DNA of 64,000 nt. Origin: Sistotremastrum niveocremeum HHB9708. Its lineage: Eukaryota; Basidiomycota; Agaricomycetes; Sistotremastrales; Sistotremastraceae. Shown here piece after piece: positions 32,061 through 42,922 of the stretch (positions are counted from its first letter, which is position 1; every line of letters begins with the position of its first letter). A model generated the notes under the pieces. That model was not told where the DNA came from. It did no database searches and worked only from the letters and a program-made list of their open reading frames with translations. The translations under genes and the position numbers were made by a program. The stretch covers positions 365,910 to 429,909 of the forward strand of contig KV419402.1 in the NCBI GenBank assembly GCA_001630475.1, given 5' to 3'.

Positions 32061-34762
32061 TCAAGAAGGCACAACAAAACTCTGCCCATAAAAATGATTC
32101 AACATCCCTCTCGAATGTGTAATCGTCAAATTAAACAATGGATGGCTCGCATTCTACCAAATCATCAGCCTCCATCAATGTACCATGGGGAGGAAGGGTA
32201 CTTACGACGCGATTATCACTCCCACCGACATACGCTACACTTCCCTCAGATTCATCCTCGGACCATGCGCTTGCTGCCATCCAGATACGTTTGCGTCTGG
32301 CGTTCCAGGCTTCGTATGATTCGGAGGGGAGTTTGGAGAGGTATATGTCGGGTCTTTCGAAGGTCTCTTCCGTCTCTTCGGTTTTTGAGGGAGGCGAGGG
32401 AGGAGTCGAGGTTGGGGCAGAGGCGGGAGAAGGAGGAGGAGTATCAACCCAGTTCTTCTCCAGTAATTCCGTCACTTCCGCCGACGGATGAACGCGGTGT
32501 TGAGCATTTGAGAGGCCTGACAGGTTATACAGCGTATGGTACGAGTCTGCGTGTCTGATGCGAAACAAATCGGGGTCAGTAAAGTGTTGAAAGAGGTTGG
32601 AACGGAGAAGAAGGCAGGGATTGGAGAAGCGGGCGTGAAGGCGGGGAAGAAACGGTGAAGTTGGAACAGAGCAAGATTAAACCGATCGACGTCATCATCA
32701 TGCGACGCAGGGAAAGGGTCAAGAGAAGCAGAAGCACGAAACAGTGGCAACGGCGCAAAAGATAGAAAAGATAGAAAAGTCCACAGAAACCAAGAAATCA
32801 AGAAGCGAGAAACGGCGACCAGAAGAACGAAAATCGATAAATTAAAATGCAAGAACCGCACAGCATAACACATCCAAAAGAGGAAGTAGAAAGAAGGAGA
32901 AGTGATCATGAAAGAAGAGAAGGCTATCGTGGCCGGGGCGGGCGCGGCAGGCACGAAATGCAGGGATGAAAGGTGGGCTGGATGGGATGAATAGATCCCG
33001 AGCGGGAATCGGGGTTCGGATCGATGGTCAACGATCAGAGCCTTGCGATTATCAGTCCAGGGATGATCGATTGGATGGTAAAGTGCTGCGGGTGGGGAGC
33101 GGGGCGTAGGCCGTGGAGATACTAAATATGGAGAGAAGACGGACGAACGACGAACGATCGGATAAAGCGAACGAACGACAAAGGCACATAAAATAAAGAG
33201 TGGGAAGTGAAACGAACGAATGAAAGAACGAAAAAATAAAAGAGGTGAAGAAAGGGAGGAAAAACGTACTTGGGCGGTTTATCCCTCAATCCACCCGTAG
33301 GCGCTTGCGCAGCGTACAGAATATACTCTTGTAGTGCTCTCTTGTTGAACAGTGCATCTACAACTCATCAGCATTTTCTTCTTGAGTAAGAGAGAGGAGC
33401 GTACCATCATCGTCAGCCCATTCATCTTCTTCGCTCTTGCCTTCACCTTCACCCTGCCCTCCTTGCCCTCCAGACGCATGTGCCTTCGAATGCGAATAAT
33501 GCGAAAAATTCGCTCCATCGATTCCAAGTCCCTCAAGAACCCCAAAACATCCACCGACCCACCAACTATAGCATCCATCCACTAATTTATTCGTACGACC
33601 TCTGAAGGCGCCTAGTTCGAGGGGGGAGCCTTGGAGGGATGTGAGCCACCGGACGAGGGAGCGGGTGTTTATTTTGGGTCCTTCTTCTTGGGATGGGGTG
33701 AATTGGGATGTGGGGTATTCGGGGCGAGGTGAAGGAGAGGTTTGGGGGTTTGAAGCAGGGTTTGGAGGAGAGGAAGGATTTGAGGGGGGACGGAGAGGAG
33801 CGAGCATCACCCAACTGGCAACAGCGCAGAACGTATAACCTCCATGCGCCTCCCCAAGCGGAGGCCTCGGATCGCTCATCAACGTACTCTCATTCCTCAC
33901 TTTAAAATACGGCGAATAATAAGGTTGACTCGCACTTGCGAATCCTCCTTCATAAGTCTGACAGGAGGCTATGAATGAGGGTGTTGAGGCAGATAGGGGA
34001 GGGGTGAGGATGTCGAGTAGGGTTGAGGTGACGAGGAGACAGTATGTTCCGCGGACGTCTACTTCGGAGTGGGGCGAGACGAGGGTTGAGCCGTCTGGTT
34101 GTTTGAGGGAGAGGAAGAAGGCGTAGAGCTTTTTTCTGGGGGGTCGTTAGTGCCTGCTATTACATGATGGGGGAGGGCGTACCGGTCGATTTGATCCCAG
34201 CCGCCTTGGGGACCTGGACGACCTACGATAGCGAGTGTACACACCGCCGCATACGTCGTTAACAAATGTGGCGCTTGACCTGGTCCACCTCCAAAGCCTC
34301 CCAAAGGACTCTGACACGCCAAAAGCGTATTAATGATCCTACGTCTCATCAGCTTCCATTGACTAGAGAAGGAAGGGGAGGGACGCACTTTTGTTTGTTG
34401 CCTGCATCTAGCCCTACGCCAAGTAATGAAAGACCTTGGACGATCCAGAAGATGAGCCAGGGTTGGGAGGCGTCTTGGGATGTGTAGCGGTCTGGGAAGC
34501 CTTGGATTAGGAGACGGGCGAGGAAGTTTATGTGGGATTGCTTGTTTAGCTTGGCTTCATTACGCTGGGGTCGAGAATGAGGTGTCTGGGGTGTTTGAGG
34601 CGATGTGGGCGATGTAGGTGAGTGCGGATTGGGGAGAGTTGGGGAGATGTAGTTTGGGTTGTGGTGAGCTAGGATTTGCTCGACTTTGGCTTGATCGATG
34701 GAGGTTTGGGTTGGGTAGTTGTCTGTCTTGGTTGGTGCGTACATCGTCGACATCGTTGACAT
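32061..34762 (-). CDS. RAM1: Protein farnesyltransferase subunit beta
   Basis: Catalytic beta subunit that joins a farnesyl group to the Cys of CaaX proteins (Ras, mating pheromones) together with an alpha subunit. It is multi-exon on the minus strand and starts MSTMSTMYAPTK. Family motifs in order: QPWLIFWIVQGLSLLG, CQSPLGGFGGGPGQAPHL, DVRGTYCLLVTSTLLD, CQTYEGGFAS, GEAHGGYTFCAVASW, the zinc-site LVDGCYSWWVGG (Asp and Cys ligands), GGLRDKPPK and then DSYHTLYNLSGLS (zinc His). The true C-terminus is reached by an intron with donor GTAAGT after SDNRV. The last exon reads NASHPLFNLTITHSRGMLN to HFYGQSFVVPS and stops at 32061. Reading through would instead stop at 32131. One intron (32555-33269) is 715 bp, far longer than the others. 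Pro- and Gly-rich inserts make the protein larger than yeast homologs. Confidence 0.88.
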
Positions 34763-35117
34763 CAACTCCAGAGCGGAGATGGTATGAGACAGGGCTAGGG
34801 TTGTATGCTATCTTTAGAAGACAAAGACAATTAGACAATTAGACGGACCTCTATTACGAGCACTTGCTGACTATTATCGACGATTGACTTGAATATGCAG
34901 AAATACAAGGCAGATTCCAAAACAGGAAGAACGAAGCTAACGACGAAGAAGACGTCGATCACGACGAGCAAAGACAAGGCAGCGTCAATCTCAGACAAGG
35001 CGTTCCAATCCAGATAAAATAAAAGCAATGTCCATTCAATCGACGACAACGCGTCCCACCACGAATATGCGCTGACCGACGCCTCTAACGACTACAACCC
35101 CTGCCTCGAACATTCAA
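34763..35117. promoter_or_regulatory. Shared divergent promoter region
   Basis: These 355 bp separate the start codons of the farnesyltransferase beta gene (minus) and the ENWDDDF-repeat gene (plus). By position it must hold both promoters. No specific motif is assigned. Confidence 0.45.
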
Positions 35118-38100
35118 ATGCCACCATCATCGTCCCTCACGACGTCCAATATCTCAGGGCCACCGCGCGCTCGCCGAACTCGGACGCGTTCCAAGTTCAA
35201 TCTCCGCTTCAATTTCGTTCTGAATATATTCAGACGCGACCGCGGCGGCTCATCCTCAGCGGGTTCGGTGGGAGCTACTGATACTACTACTACCACTACG
35301 ATTTTCCAAGATTCGACGACGGCGACGACTGTACAGAAGATTAAGACTGAGACGATTATTATTCTTACGAGTGGAGACGAGAAAGACGACGAAGACGACT
35401 TTGGACGCGGACGCGACGGGATATTCAGCCCCGACGAACTTGAAAGGAGAGAAAATATTGATATTGGGGAAGAGAAGATGGCTATTGCGACGTATCCTTC
35501 TATGTCGATGCTGAACGCTGTAATACCACAAGGTGAGTTCTTCGTTCTGCATTTTGCTCTCGGGTGCGAACTGAACCACTTCAGAAAATTGGGACGACGA
35601 CTTTGAATTTCATCCCGCAGAAGGAGATAACGTGAATCACGCGCATGACGGACGCTACGATGGCCGAAATGAAAGAGACGCGTTGAATGGTGTTGAGGAG
35701 AGTATGAGAGTTGATCTGGGGCATTCGACTTCGGCGACGTCGGGAAGTCTTGTTCCTGATTCACAGAGACTGAGTCTTGCGCGTACGTTCCCTTCCATCA
35801 TTGATTTCTTACTTCTTTCGATACTCATTCTTTCTCCGCAGAGCAACCAACTCATCCACATCGTTCGTCCACCTCCAGTTCTTATGTACGGACGAACTAA
35901 CTCCGTGTCCTGCTTTAGCTTCGGTGCCAACTTTGGAATCAAATCCGCAACTCGAAAACTGGGACGAAGACTTCGCAGATGATCATCCTGCCGTGCAACC
36001 TACAACACCCGGTCTGCCACCTTCCCCTCCTCTTTTTCTTCCGAGAAACTAATTCTTGGGTATATAGCACGCCATGCGTCGAGAGTGGGAGATGTCTCGC
36101 CTCCTACCGAGAATTGGGACGACGACTTCGAAGCTGACGATCCTTGTCCGGATCTTCGCGCGAATCCACTTCATCTTGGCTCGAGGACATTGGTAGATGA
36201 GGAACCTGTAGCTGGACCGAGTCGACTTTCGCATCTCGTCAATGGTACTCCTTCCTTCCCATCCTCATACTCGCTTCCTAATGCTTCTCGTGCAGATCCA
36301 TTCATAGCGACAAGATCTCGGCCAGTCATCGACGACGAAGAAAATTGGGACGATGATCATCTCCAATCCCAAGATCTCACTCTCGCAGCCGTCACTATCA
36401 ATTCAGACAGCGACTCAGATCGAGATCAAGACGACAGCGATGTAGAGAGCGACTTCTCGAATTCGGAACAGGAGCATTATGTGGATGCTGTTGAGGATTT
36501 CGGGTATTATTCGAGGTCGGATCGACGGTTTGAGGATGAGGATAAAACTTTGACCAGACGACATCCACACTCCCATCTCCCGCATTCTACCGCTGGTCCA
36601 TCCGCATTTCAATCCCATCCTCTCCCACCTCTCCCATCATCATCATCGAATCATCCCCTCCCTCCAATACCCCCGCAACCTACAGGCCGATCTATCACGC
36701 CTCCTAAATCACCTACACTCTCCGAATTCTCGATTCCGCAGACGATGGTCGATTCTGTGTATTCCTCAACGCCGTTATTGGGTATGCATTCGGATCGGAG
36801 TAGAGGTGGGAGTTCGATGGGGTTTCATGGATCTTCGATGGGACTTGTTCATCCTCACCCACATCCTCACACTCAGCCTTCGGCTAAGTTAAGTAAAGGG
36901 AAGAAGGAGAAGGGGGAGAAGGGGGAGAAAGAACAGCGAACGCGAAGGAGGTTGAAGAAGAAATCTCGAAAGCCAGATGATACGATTATCCCTATCCCTG
37001 TGGGAGGCGTTAATATCGGCGCTGTCATCGCTGGAGAAGAAGATGGTGAAGAGAGGGATCAACTTCGCGGATTGACGAGAGTCAGGAGTTATTCACCCCC
37101 TCCCCCTCCTACGCTGGCGAGTCAAGGGGCGCCGAATTTGAGGGCTTATCATCATCATCAATATTCGAGCTCGAGGCCTCTGACTCCTCCTTTACCTGCT
37201 CTTCCTCTTCCTACAGATGGTGCTGGCGATGCCACCGCCGCGAGCAGGGGGTCACCATCTTCATTACACCTTCCCGATCCTCACTCCGTCCCTCCTCCTC
37301 CACTTCCTTCCTCTTCATCATCATCACAAACCCCTCCTCCTCCCCATGCTCAGATATCCAATTCAACGAACCAAACGACAACTTCGAACGGATCCAAATC
37401 GCCGTTATTGACGCGCATTGGATCGATGAAGAGGTGGGGACGACGAGCGAGAAGTTCGACGGGTCCCGAAACCGTCATTGCACACGAATCATCGTCATCG
37501 TCATCCGCCGGTCCATCCCATCCCGCCTCCTCGACTTTCCCTGCAGCCTTCACATCTACATCTACATCTCCAGTTCTTGTTCCTAGTCCTGGAACACCTG
37601 AGTTGAAGAGAGGGAAGAGCAGGGATCGGTTGAGAGCGTTGATTCAGGGTGCGCTGGGTGGAGATCAATTCTTGAGTGAGGATGATAAGACGCCGAAACC
37701 TTCTCGTATTCAAGTTGCGAATGCCAAAGCTCAGGCTTACGCCCAAGTCGGTCCTATGCCTTCTGCTTCGTCACAAGGAAATGGGAACGGGAGTGGGAAG
37801 AGTACGAAAACGAAGGGAAGATCGAGGAGCGGGACGACGGGGAGTATGCATCCTGATCCTTCGTCGAGTTCTACGAATCTTGCGAATCCTTCGGGTCTTC
37901 CGAGTTCGGGGAGATCGGATAAGCCTATTCCGTTCGTTGTGGGGGACGTTGGAGGTGGGGGAGCGAGGAGACCGGTGTCGTTGCAGCCTCAGTCGAGGGT
38001 GGGATCTAACGCTGATGCCAAGACTGCGTTTCCGAGGAGTGTTTCTGCTACTACCGTCCCTCCGGCTTCAACTGCGACTGGTCCGGACCATCCAAGAGAG

Positions 38101-40962
38101 TCCGGTGAGGAGCAGCGGGAGGAAGTTATTAGGGAGCCCGAGGTGTCTTTCGCCCAAACGCAGGAGAAGGATCTCGTAAAGGACAAGGAGAAAGAGGGGA
38201 GGAGGGGATTCATGGATGGAGTGCGGAGGATCAGTTTTGTCGGACGACATAGGAGGGGAAAGAGTGTTGGCGTGGGCGTTGATCTTACGCCTTCTGCGTC
38301 GACTGTTGCTCCAACCTCTACTTCTGCCATTCCTTCCACCTCACGAGCTGGACCTGGCTATGCGAAGGAAAAGGGTGCACTTCCCGCTGTTCCTTCTGCT
38401 TCGTCATCGGCTGTTGCGTTAGACCTCGATCAGGAACAGGAGCAGGATGAGCGAGACGTCCGTTCGACTTCTCGTTTGGATCATCTTGCTCAACCCATCG
38501 TTCCTCAGCTCGAGCCTCCTGTTGAGATTCTTCCTCCGAAAACCACATCTCTTCATATCCCCCCTCAAGCTCTTCCTTCAACAACTCCTACGCCTACCTC
38601 GACGACAGCAACAGCATCAACAACTACTTCTCTCCCAACATTCCCGAAGCCCGATACACCTTCCCGTATCTCACCCATCCAAGCCGCTTCACTAGGTCGA
38701 GCAAATGGGACGCTCATCACTTCTTCTTCGTCGCAGGGTCCCGCGAGTGCAGCGAATGGAACGACAGGTGCAAACGTCGGTCCGAGGAGAAGTAGTCTTG
38801 GGGATTTGAAGATTCCCAGCAGGATCTCGAGAGCCCAGATTGGGATTAAGAGGGATTTAGGGATGGTTAGGGAATTTGCGGGGAATATTGAACGTTAGTC
38901 TTTCTTATATCTTTGATTAACCGGATATTGATTATTGCCTGCTGTAGAGTTGAAGAAGCTCCAGACTACATATGTTATGCTTCTAGAGGAGGCGGATCCT
39001 GAGCCCGTGCATGGCTCGAGATCGCAGTCTCCTCCGCCTATTCCGACAACGGTTCAATATCATATGCCCCGTCCTCCATCCCGGAGTACATCCGCATCCA
39101 CATCTCAATCACTCCCCGGCTCTCAGTCTCGAGCGAAGTCGAAGATTCCGAACGAGGACCTTCGTCGTATATCTCTCCAATACTCAAAATGGTGGGAAGC
39201 TGCTGAAGTCCTTATCAATCTTGGCGGCGCAACGCCTGATTCTCCAGCTTCATCTACGATGTCTCCTCCTTCTGCGCCTCCTCCTGTCAATCCAAGATCG
39301 ACGTCTGCAGTTTCTGCTCCCATTCTCGAATCGAAAGAGAAAGAGAAAGAACCGGTTCAATTGCAGCCTTCGGCATCTCCGACGAAGAGCACAGTCGCTC
39401 GATCGAGAGCAGTGACGCTCGCTAGCGATTCACCCAATCGTCCTACTGCTACCGTGAGCGGGACAGACACGACACGATCTGAGAAACCTTGGTCTGAATC
39501 CGTGGGGAAGCAGGATCTGAGTACGAGGCAGTTGATGATCCTCAAAGAGATGTTGAATTCGCCTGATCCTGGATCTGGGTCAATAGCGCTGAGGGACCTT
39601 CCTCTTCCGGAAGGGTCGACTACTGAGCTCGTTTCGCCTACCAGTGTGGGTGTTGGTACGAGCGCTGGAGGAAGAGAAGGGTTAGGATTGAGTGGTCATT
39701 GGCTAGGGAGCATGATCAGCGTTAACACGCAAGCGGAGGGAGAGGTTGATGAACGAGATGGAGCGAAGAGTCCGACAAAGAAGCGGAGAAAGAGTCGACT
39801 GAATGGGCTCAAAGATCTGCTGAAGACGCTAAAGAAGACTCTCGGGGACGTCGATCTCACTGATCCCTCTCCATCGCAGTCCAATCCGAATGGGCAGAAG
39901 GATTATCATATTCAGCCCATGGAACTCAGTGGATCGTCAGCAAGCGTTCTTTCTTCGTTGGAACCACATAGTCGTCCTGCGACTCAGCTTTCTTATCATC
40001 GACCTCACTCCAAACAACAGCAATACGCCCAGCATCAACCGCCTCCGCCGCCTCCATCAGACCTTCAGGCTCGCCATCCGCCTGCTCACCAGCGGCATCA
40101 GCGTCATCGATCTCGGGATGAAAGTTCGTCGAATACGAAGATTGATCATGGCGTGCAGTCGAGACATCGGTCAAACACCGGCCCTGCTAGAAGACTGCAT
40201 CCCAATTCGCCGTATATCGCAACCGATATCCCTATGCCCGACTCTCGACCTCCTCCACCGAAGTCTCCTCGACGGCCCTCCCTCGCGTCTATATTCCGCC
40301 TCGGGACCACGACGAAGAATAAGCCTGCTCCAATCCCTCATAAGACGGAGGACGAGGAAATGTTGACTCATTGGGATCATCTTGATTCCACGTCCGATAT
40401 CGAGGCTGCTGCTCAAGGCCTTCATGGTCACTCTACCATCCGTGGAAATGGCCGTTCACGACCTGGTTCAGCAGCGGGGAACGCTGCCGCTCATAATCAG
40501 TCTCGTCGACGTCCTCCATCGCGTCAAAAGTCATCCCATCAGCTTCGCACTGGAAGACCCGAGACGCCCGTTGCGCTACGGTCTGCGAGCGCATCGCAGA
40601 CCTCTTTCTTAGAATCCTCACCTCAAACTGTGTCGCATACTTCCCATTCGCAGCACGGTCACTCCATATATCCTGTGAGCGAATACGCCAATGCTGCTCC
40701 TGCACCTTCGACCCGCCGCGTCACGGATGGATATCCCAACGGCTCGACGTACAATGGCCCGCCTCCCGCGTTCAGCTCGGTACGCTCAGCCCCACCCGCG
40801 TCCATGTCTACACCTACGCTCGGGGATCCTAGACTATTGCTCACTCCTGAGAACATAGAACCCCTGCTCGGGTACGCAAAGCGGGTGAATGAGGAGTTGG
40901 GTAAGTGTGTTGAGGAAATTAAGGTTCTATTGGTTAGTCCTGCTAGCTCTGGAGCTAGATGA
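35118..40962 (+). CDS. Large ENWDDDF-repeat protein, Byr4/Bfa1-like cytokinesis regulator (tentative)
   Basis: A very large, mostly disordered protein of about 1,850 residues in six exons: 35118-35532, 35585-35782, a short one near 35842, one starting at about 35921, about 36068-38896 and about 38947-40962. Four copies of an ENWD(D/E)D(F/H) motif occur near 35585, 35957, 36106 and 36337. Further segments are LTRIGSMKRWGRRARSS (about 37415), IPSRISRAQIGIKRDLGMV joined over the last intron to EQLKKLQTTYVMLL, and a helical C-terminus LLLTPENIEPLLGYAKRV. WDDD-type motifs and the GSMKRWG patch recall fungal Byr4/Bfa1, which with Cdc16/Bub2 forms the GAP of the Spg1/Tem1 GTPase controlling septation. 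I infer this from motif resemblance only. Long Ser/Pro and Gly stretches dominate the middle. Confidence 0.6.
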
Positions 40963-41569
40963 TTCGTATTTTTTGAACACTTGACAAACTATTCTTTTCT
41001 ATTCGATCTTCTTATTTTTTGCACTTTCTCTCCTTGAATCACTCGCATCGTGTCATCTCCAGCATAGTCGTATTATCACTGCACTGCATCTGTTATTGAT
41101 CATTGCCATCATCCCTTCATCGTAGTACGCTGCAAGCATCACATCCTTCGCAACAAAATTATTCTGTTTTCGATTTGCTTTCGCCATTCCTTCCCTCTTG
41201 CTCAAACCAATAAATATCATTCGGCATTGCGCGCTAAGCGCTGAACCTCGCGTAATTCTGAAACGTGAAATTTTGTATTTGCTCAAGTTTGGCCGTTCTG
41301 GGATTCAATTGGGGCTCTCACGCTGGCACACTGGTTGCCGCACCTCCGCGTCGTCTGCGACAAAAACGAAGACATGACTGAGATTCTGAAGAGAACTAAT
41401 TACACTAGGCGGAACAAATATGTCTTGCGATCTTTACGAAGTGGACTGGAGATGGGCTGTCCAGTGTAATATTTTATTCAACCCGCGCTATAACCTGCCG
41501 AAAATCTCTTGATCAATCGACACCTAACTGAGCGCGAGGCAGAAAATAAGAGCAGGCTTAGCAGGCTGG
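40963..41569. other. Intergenic, left flank of the LTR retrotransposon
   Basis: No gene is seen. A small 8-bp inverted repeat (ATTACACT at 41399, AGTGTAAT at 41463) is present, without further context. Confidence 0.4.
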
Positions 41570-41573
41570 TCTT

Positions 41574-42518
41574 TATAGACGCCCGAAATCGCTCCAAATA
41601 TAGAAATATAGACCGGCCGCCGTACAATATAGACTAGACCAAATTTAGGATAGCTTCAAATCTATTTATGGAAAAGCCTACGGATTAATGCGAGATAAAG
41701 AGATAGCCGAGAGATCGGATTACCCGAATCTACCCGACAGATCTATCTAACCGAGCCGGTTCTAACTCCGAGCCAGGCCTCACCGAAAGCTCATGTCCTC
41801 GCTATTCCTCTTATATCTCACCATCCCCTCATTCGTTCACCCTCAAACTTCATATTCCGACTCTTCCCGACTCTACATTCGTGTTGATCAGCATCCGGAG
41901 CTCCTTCAAGCAGTCAGACCTCGAAAATACCCCATATATTCCTATCGACTTCGAATTTCGTCCAAGACATCGTGTTTGCAGCGTGTTAGCATTAGTAAAG
42001 CCCCGCATCGACTCAGTTCCATGGAGATATGGACTATTGCGATAGTATGACGTACCTAGGAGGTCAGTAGTATAAATACTGGGATGTCAGTAGCGTAGTC
42101 CCCAGAATACAGCCAGTGTGCAGTTTCTCCCCCATTTCGAGTGATCTCAGAGCCATTGAACCAGTCGCAGAGACGGTTTGATTCCCTCTGTAGCCTCGCC
42201 CCATCCGTATAAGAAATACATTAGCCATTCCCTTACCAAGTCCGAAGTCCTAAATTCCTAAGAATATCGAAATATCAATCGCATTCAGTCAATTCTACAT
42301 CGCTTGCCTTCATATTCCGCACACAGCTGCGCTAGGATTATCCTCATCGAACTATCATACCGCGCCCAAGCAGTTCTCATCAGATCGCACCTCATCTTCA
42401 ATAAAATTCATAAAAATCGCATTATATTTCATTCTACCTAGCCCGACCTATTCCTATTCCTATCACTACTGCCCCAATCCAGTAACCTGCTCCTCACTTC
42501 CGTAGTGGAAGTTCGATA
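41574..42518 (+). repeat. 5' LTR of the Gypsy-type element
   Basis: 945 bp, starting TATAGACGCCCGAAATCG and ending GGAAGTTCGATA. It matches 49754-50698 throughout as far as I can compare. It holds a TATAAATACT box (about 42072-42081), a plausible promoter. The ends are not the usual TG..CA. A chance 85-codon frame occurs in both LTRs. Confidence 0.93.
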
Positions 42519-42538
42519 AGTGGTGACCGACGCAGGAC
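42519..42538 (+). other. Candidate primer-binding region
   Basis: AGTGGTGACCGACGCAGGAC directly follows the 5' LTR, where the primer for minus-strand synthesis binds in LTR elements. I cannot assign a matching tRNA by eye. Confidence 0.4.
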
Positions 42539-42922
42539 AACCAAAAAGGCATAGTTGCGCCTTTCCAGATCGAAAATCGAAAATCTATTCCCCATTAGAC
42601 ATCTCCTGCATTCCCATATCAGGAGTACGTACCTGCCATCACGGCTTCATCCTCTCGTCGCAATCGAGAGTGGTCTAGAGAAAGGCCTGAATTAGATCCT
42701 AATAACACCTTATACGGCCGCGGACGAGAACGTACCCGTGCCCCTCCATCTCGCATTCCCCTTCTAGTTTCTCAACCTATATCGGCTCAGACAGCCCGTA
42801 TCAGATCTAGATCCTTCCCAAGTAGACGAATAACCGTACCTGCTAGACGCAGATCTTCGACTTTAAGTACAGCTCCACCTTCAGAATCAGATCAGCCAAA
42901 TTCAAATAATAATCATTCAAAT

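Noticed and set aside
32131-32133. Apparent early stop of the farnesyltransferase beta frame
   Set aside because: A 5' splice site GTAAGT just before it and the canonical family C-terminus (PLFNLTITHSRGMLN) in the next exon show that this stop is intronic.
32472-32954. 160-codon hydrophobic minus-strand frame inside the farnesyltransferase beta gene
   Set aside because: It lies almost wholly in the 715-bp intron, runs into a real exon in the wrong frame, and its Phe/Leu/Ser-rich text follows from A/G-rich opposite-strand sequence.
35114-35764. 216-codon minus-strand frame
   Set aside because: It lies opposite the first exons of the ENWDDDF-repeat gene and shows no domain; it is a shadow of the real frame.
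41399-41470. 8-bp inverted repeat ATTACACT/AGTGTAAT as a tiny transposon
   Set aside because: No flanking target duplication was seen and the arms are too short to separate from chance.
41793-42050. 85-codon frame present in both LTRs
   Set aside because: It is duplicated only because the LTRs are identical; composition and position give no sign of a real gene.
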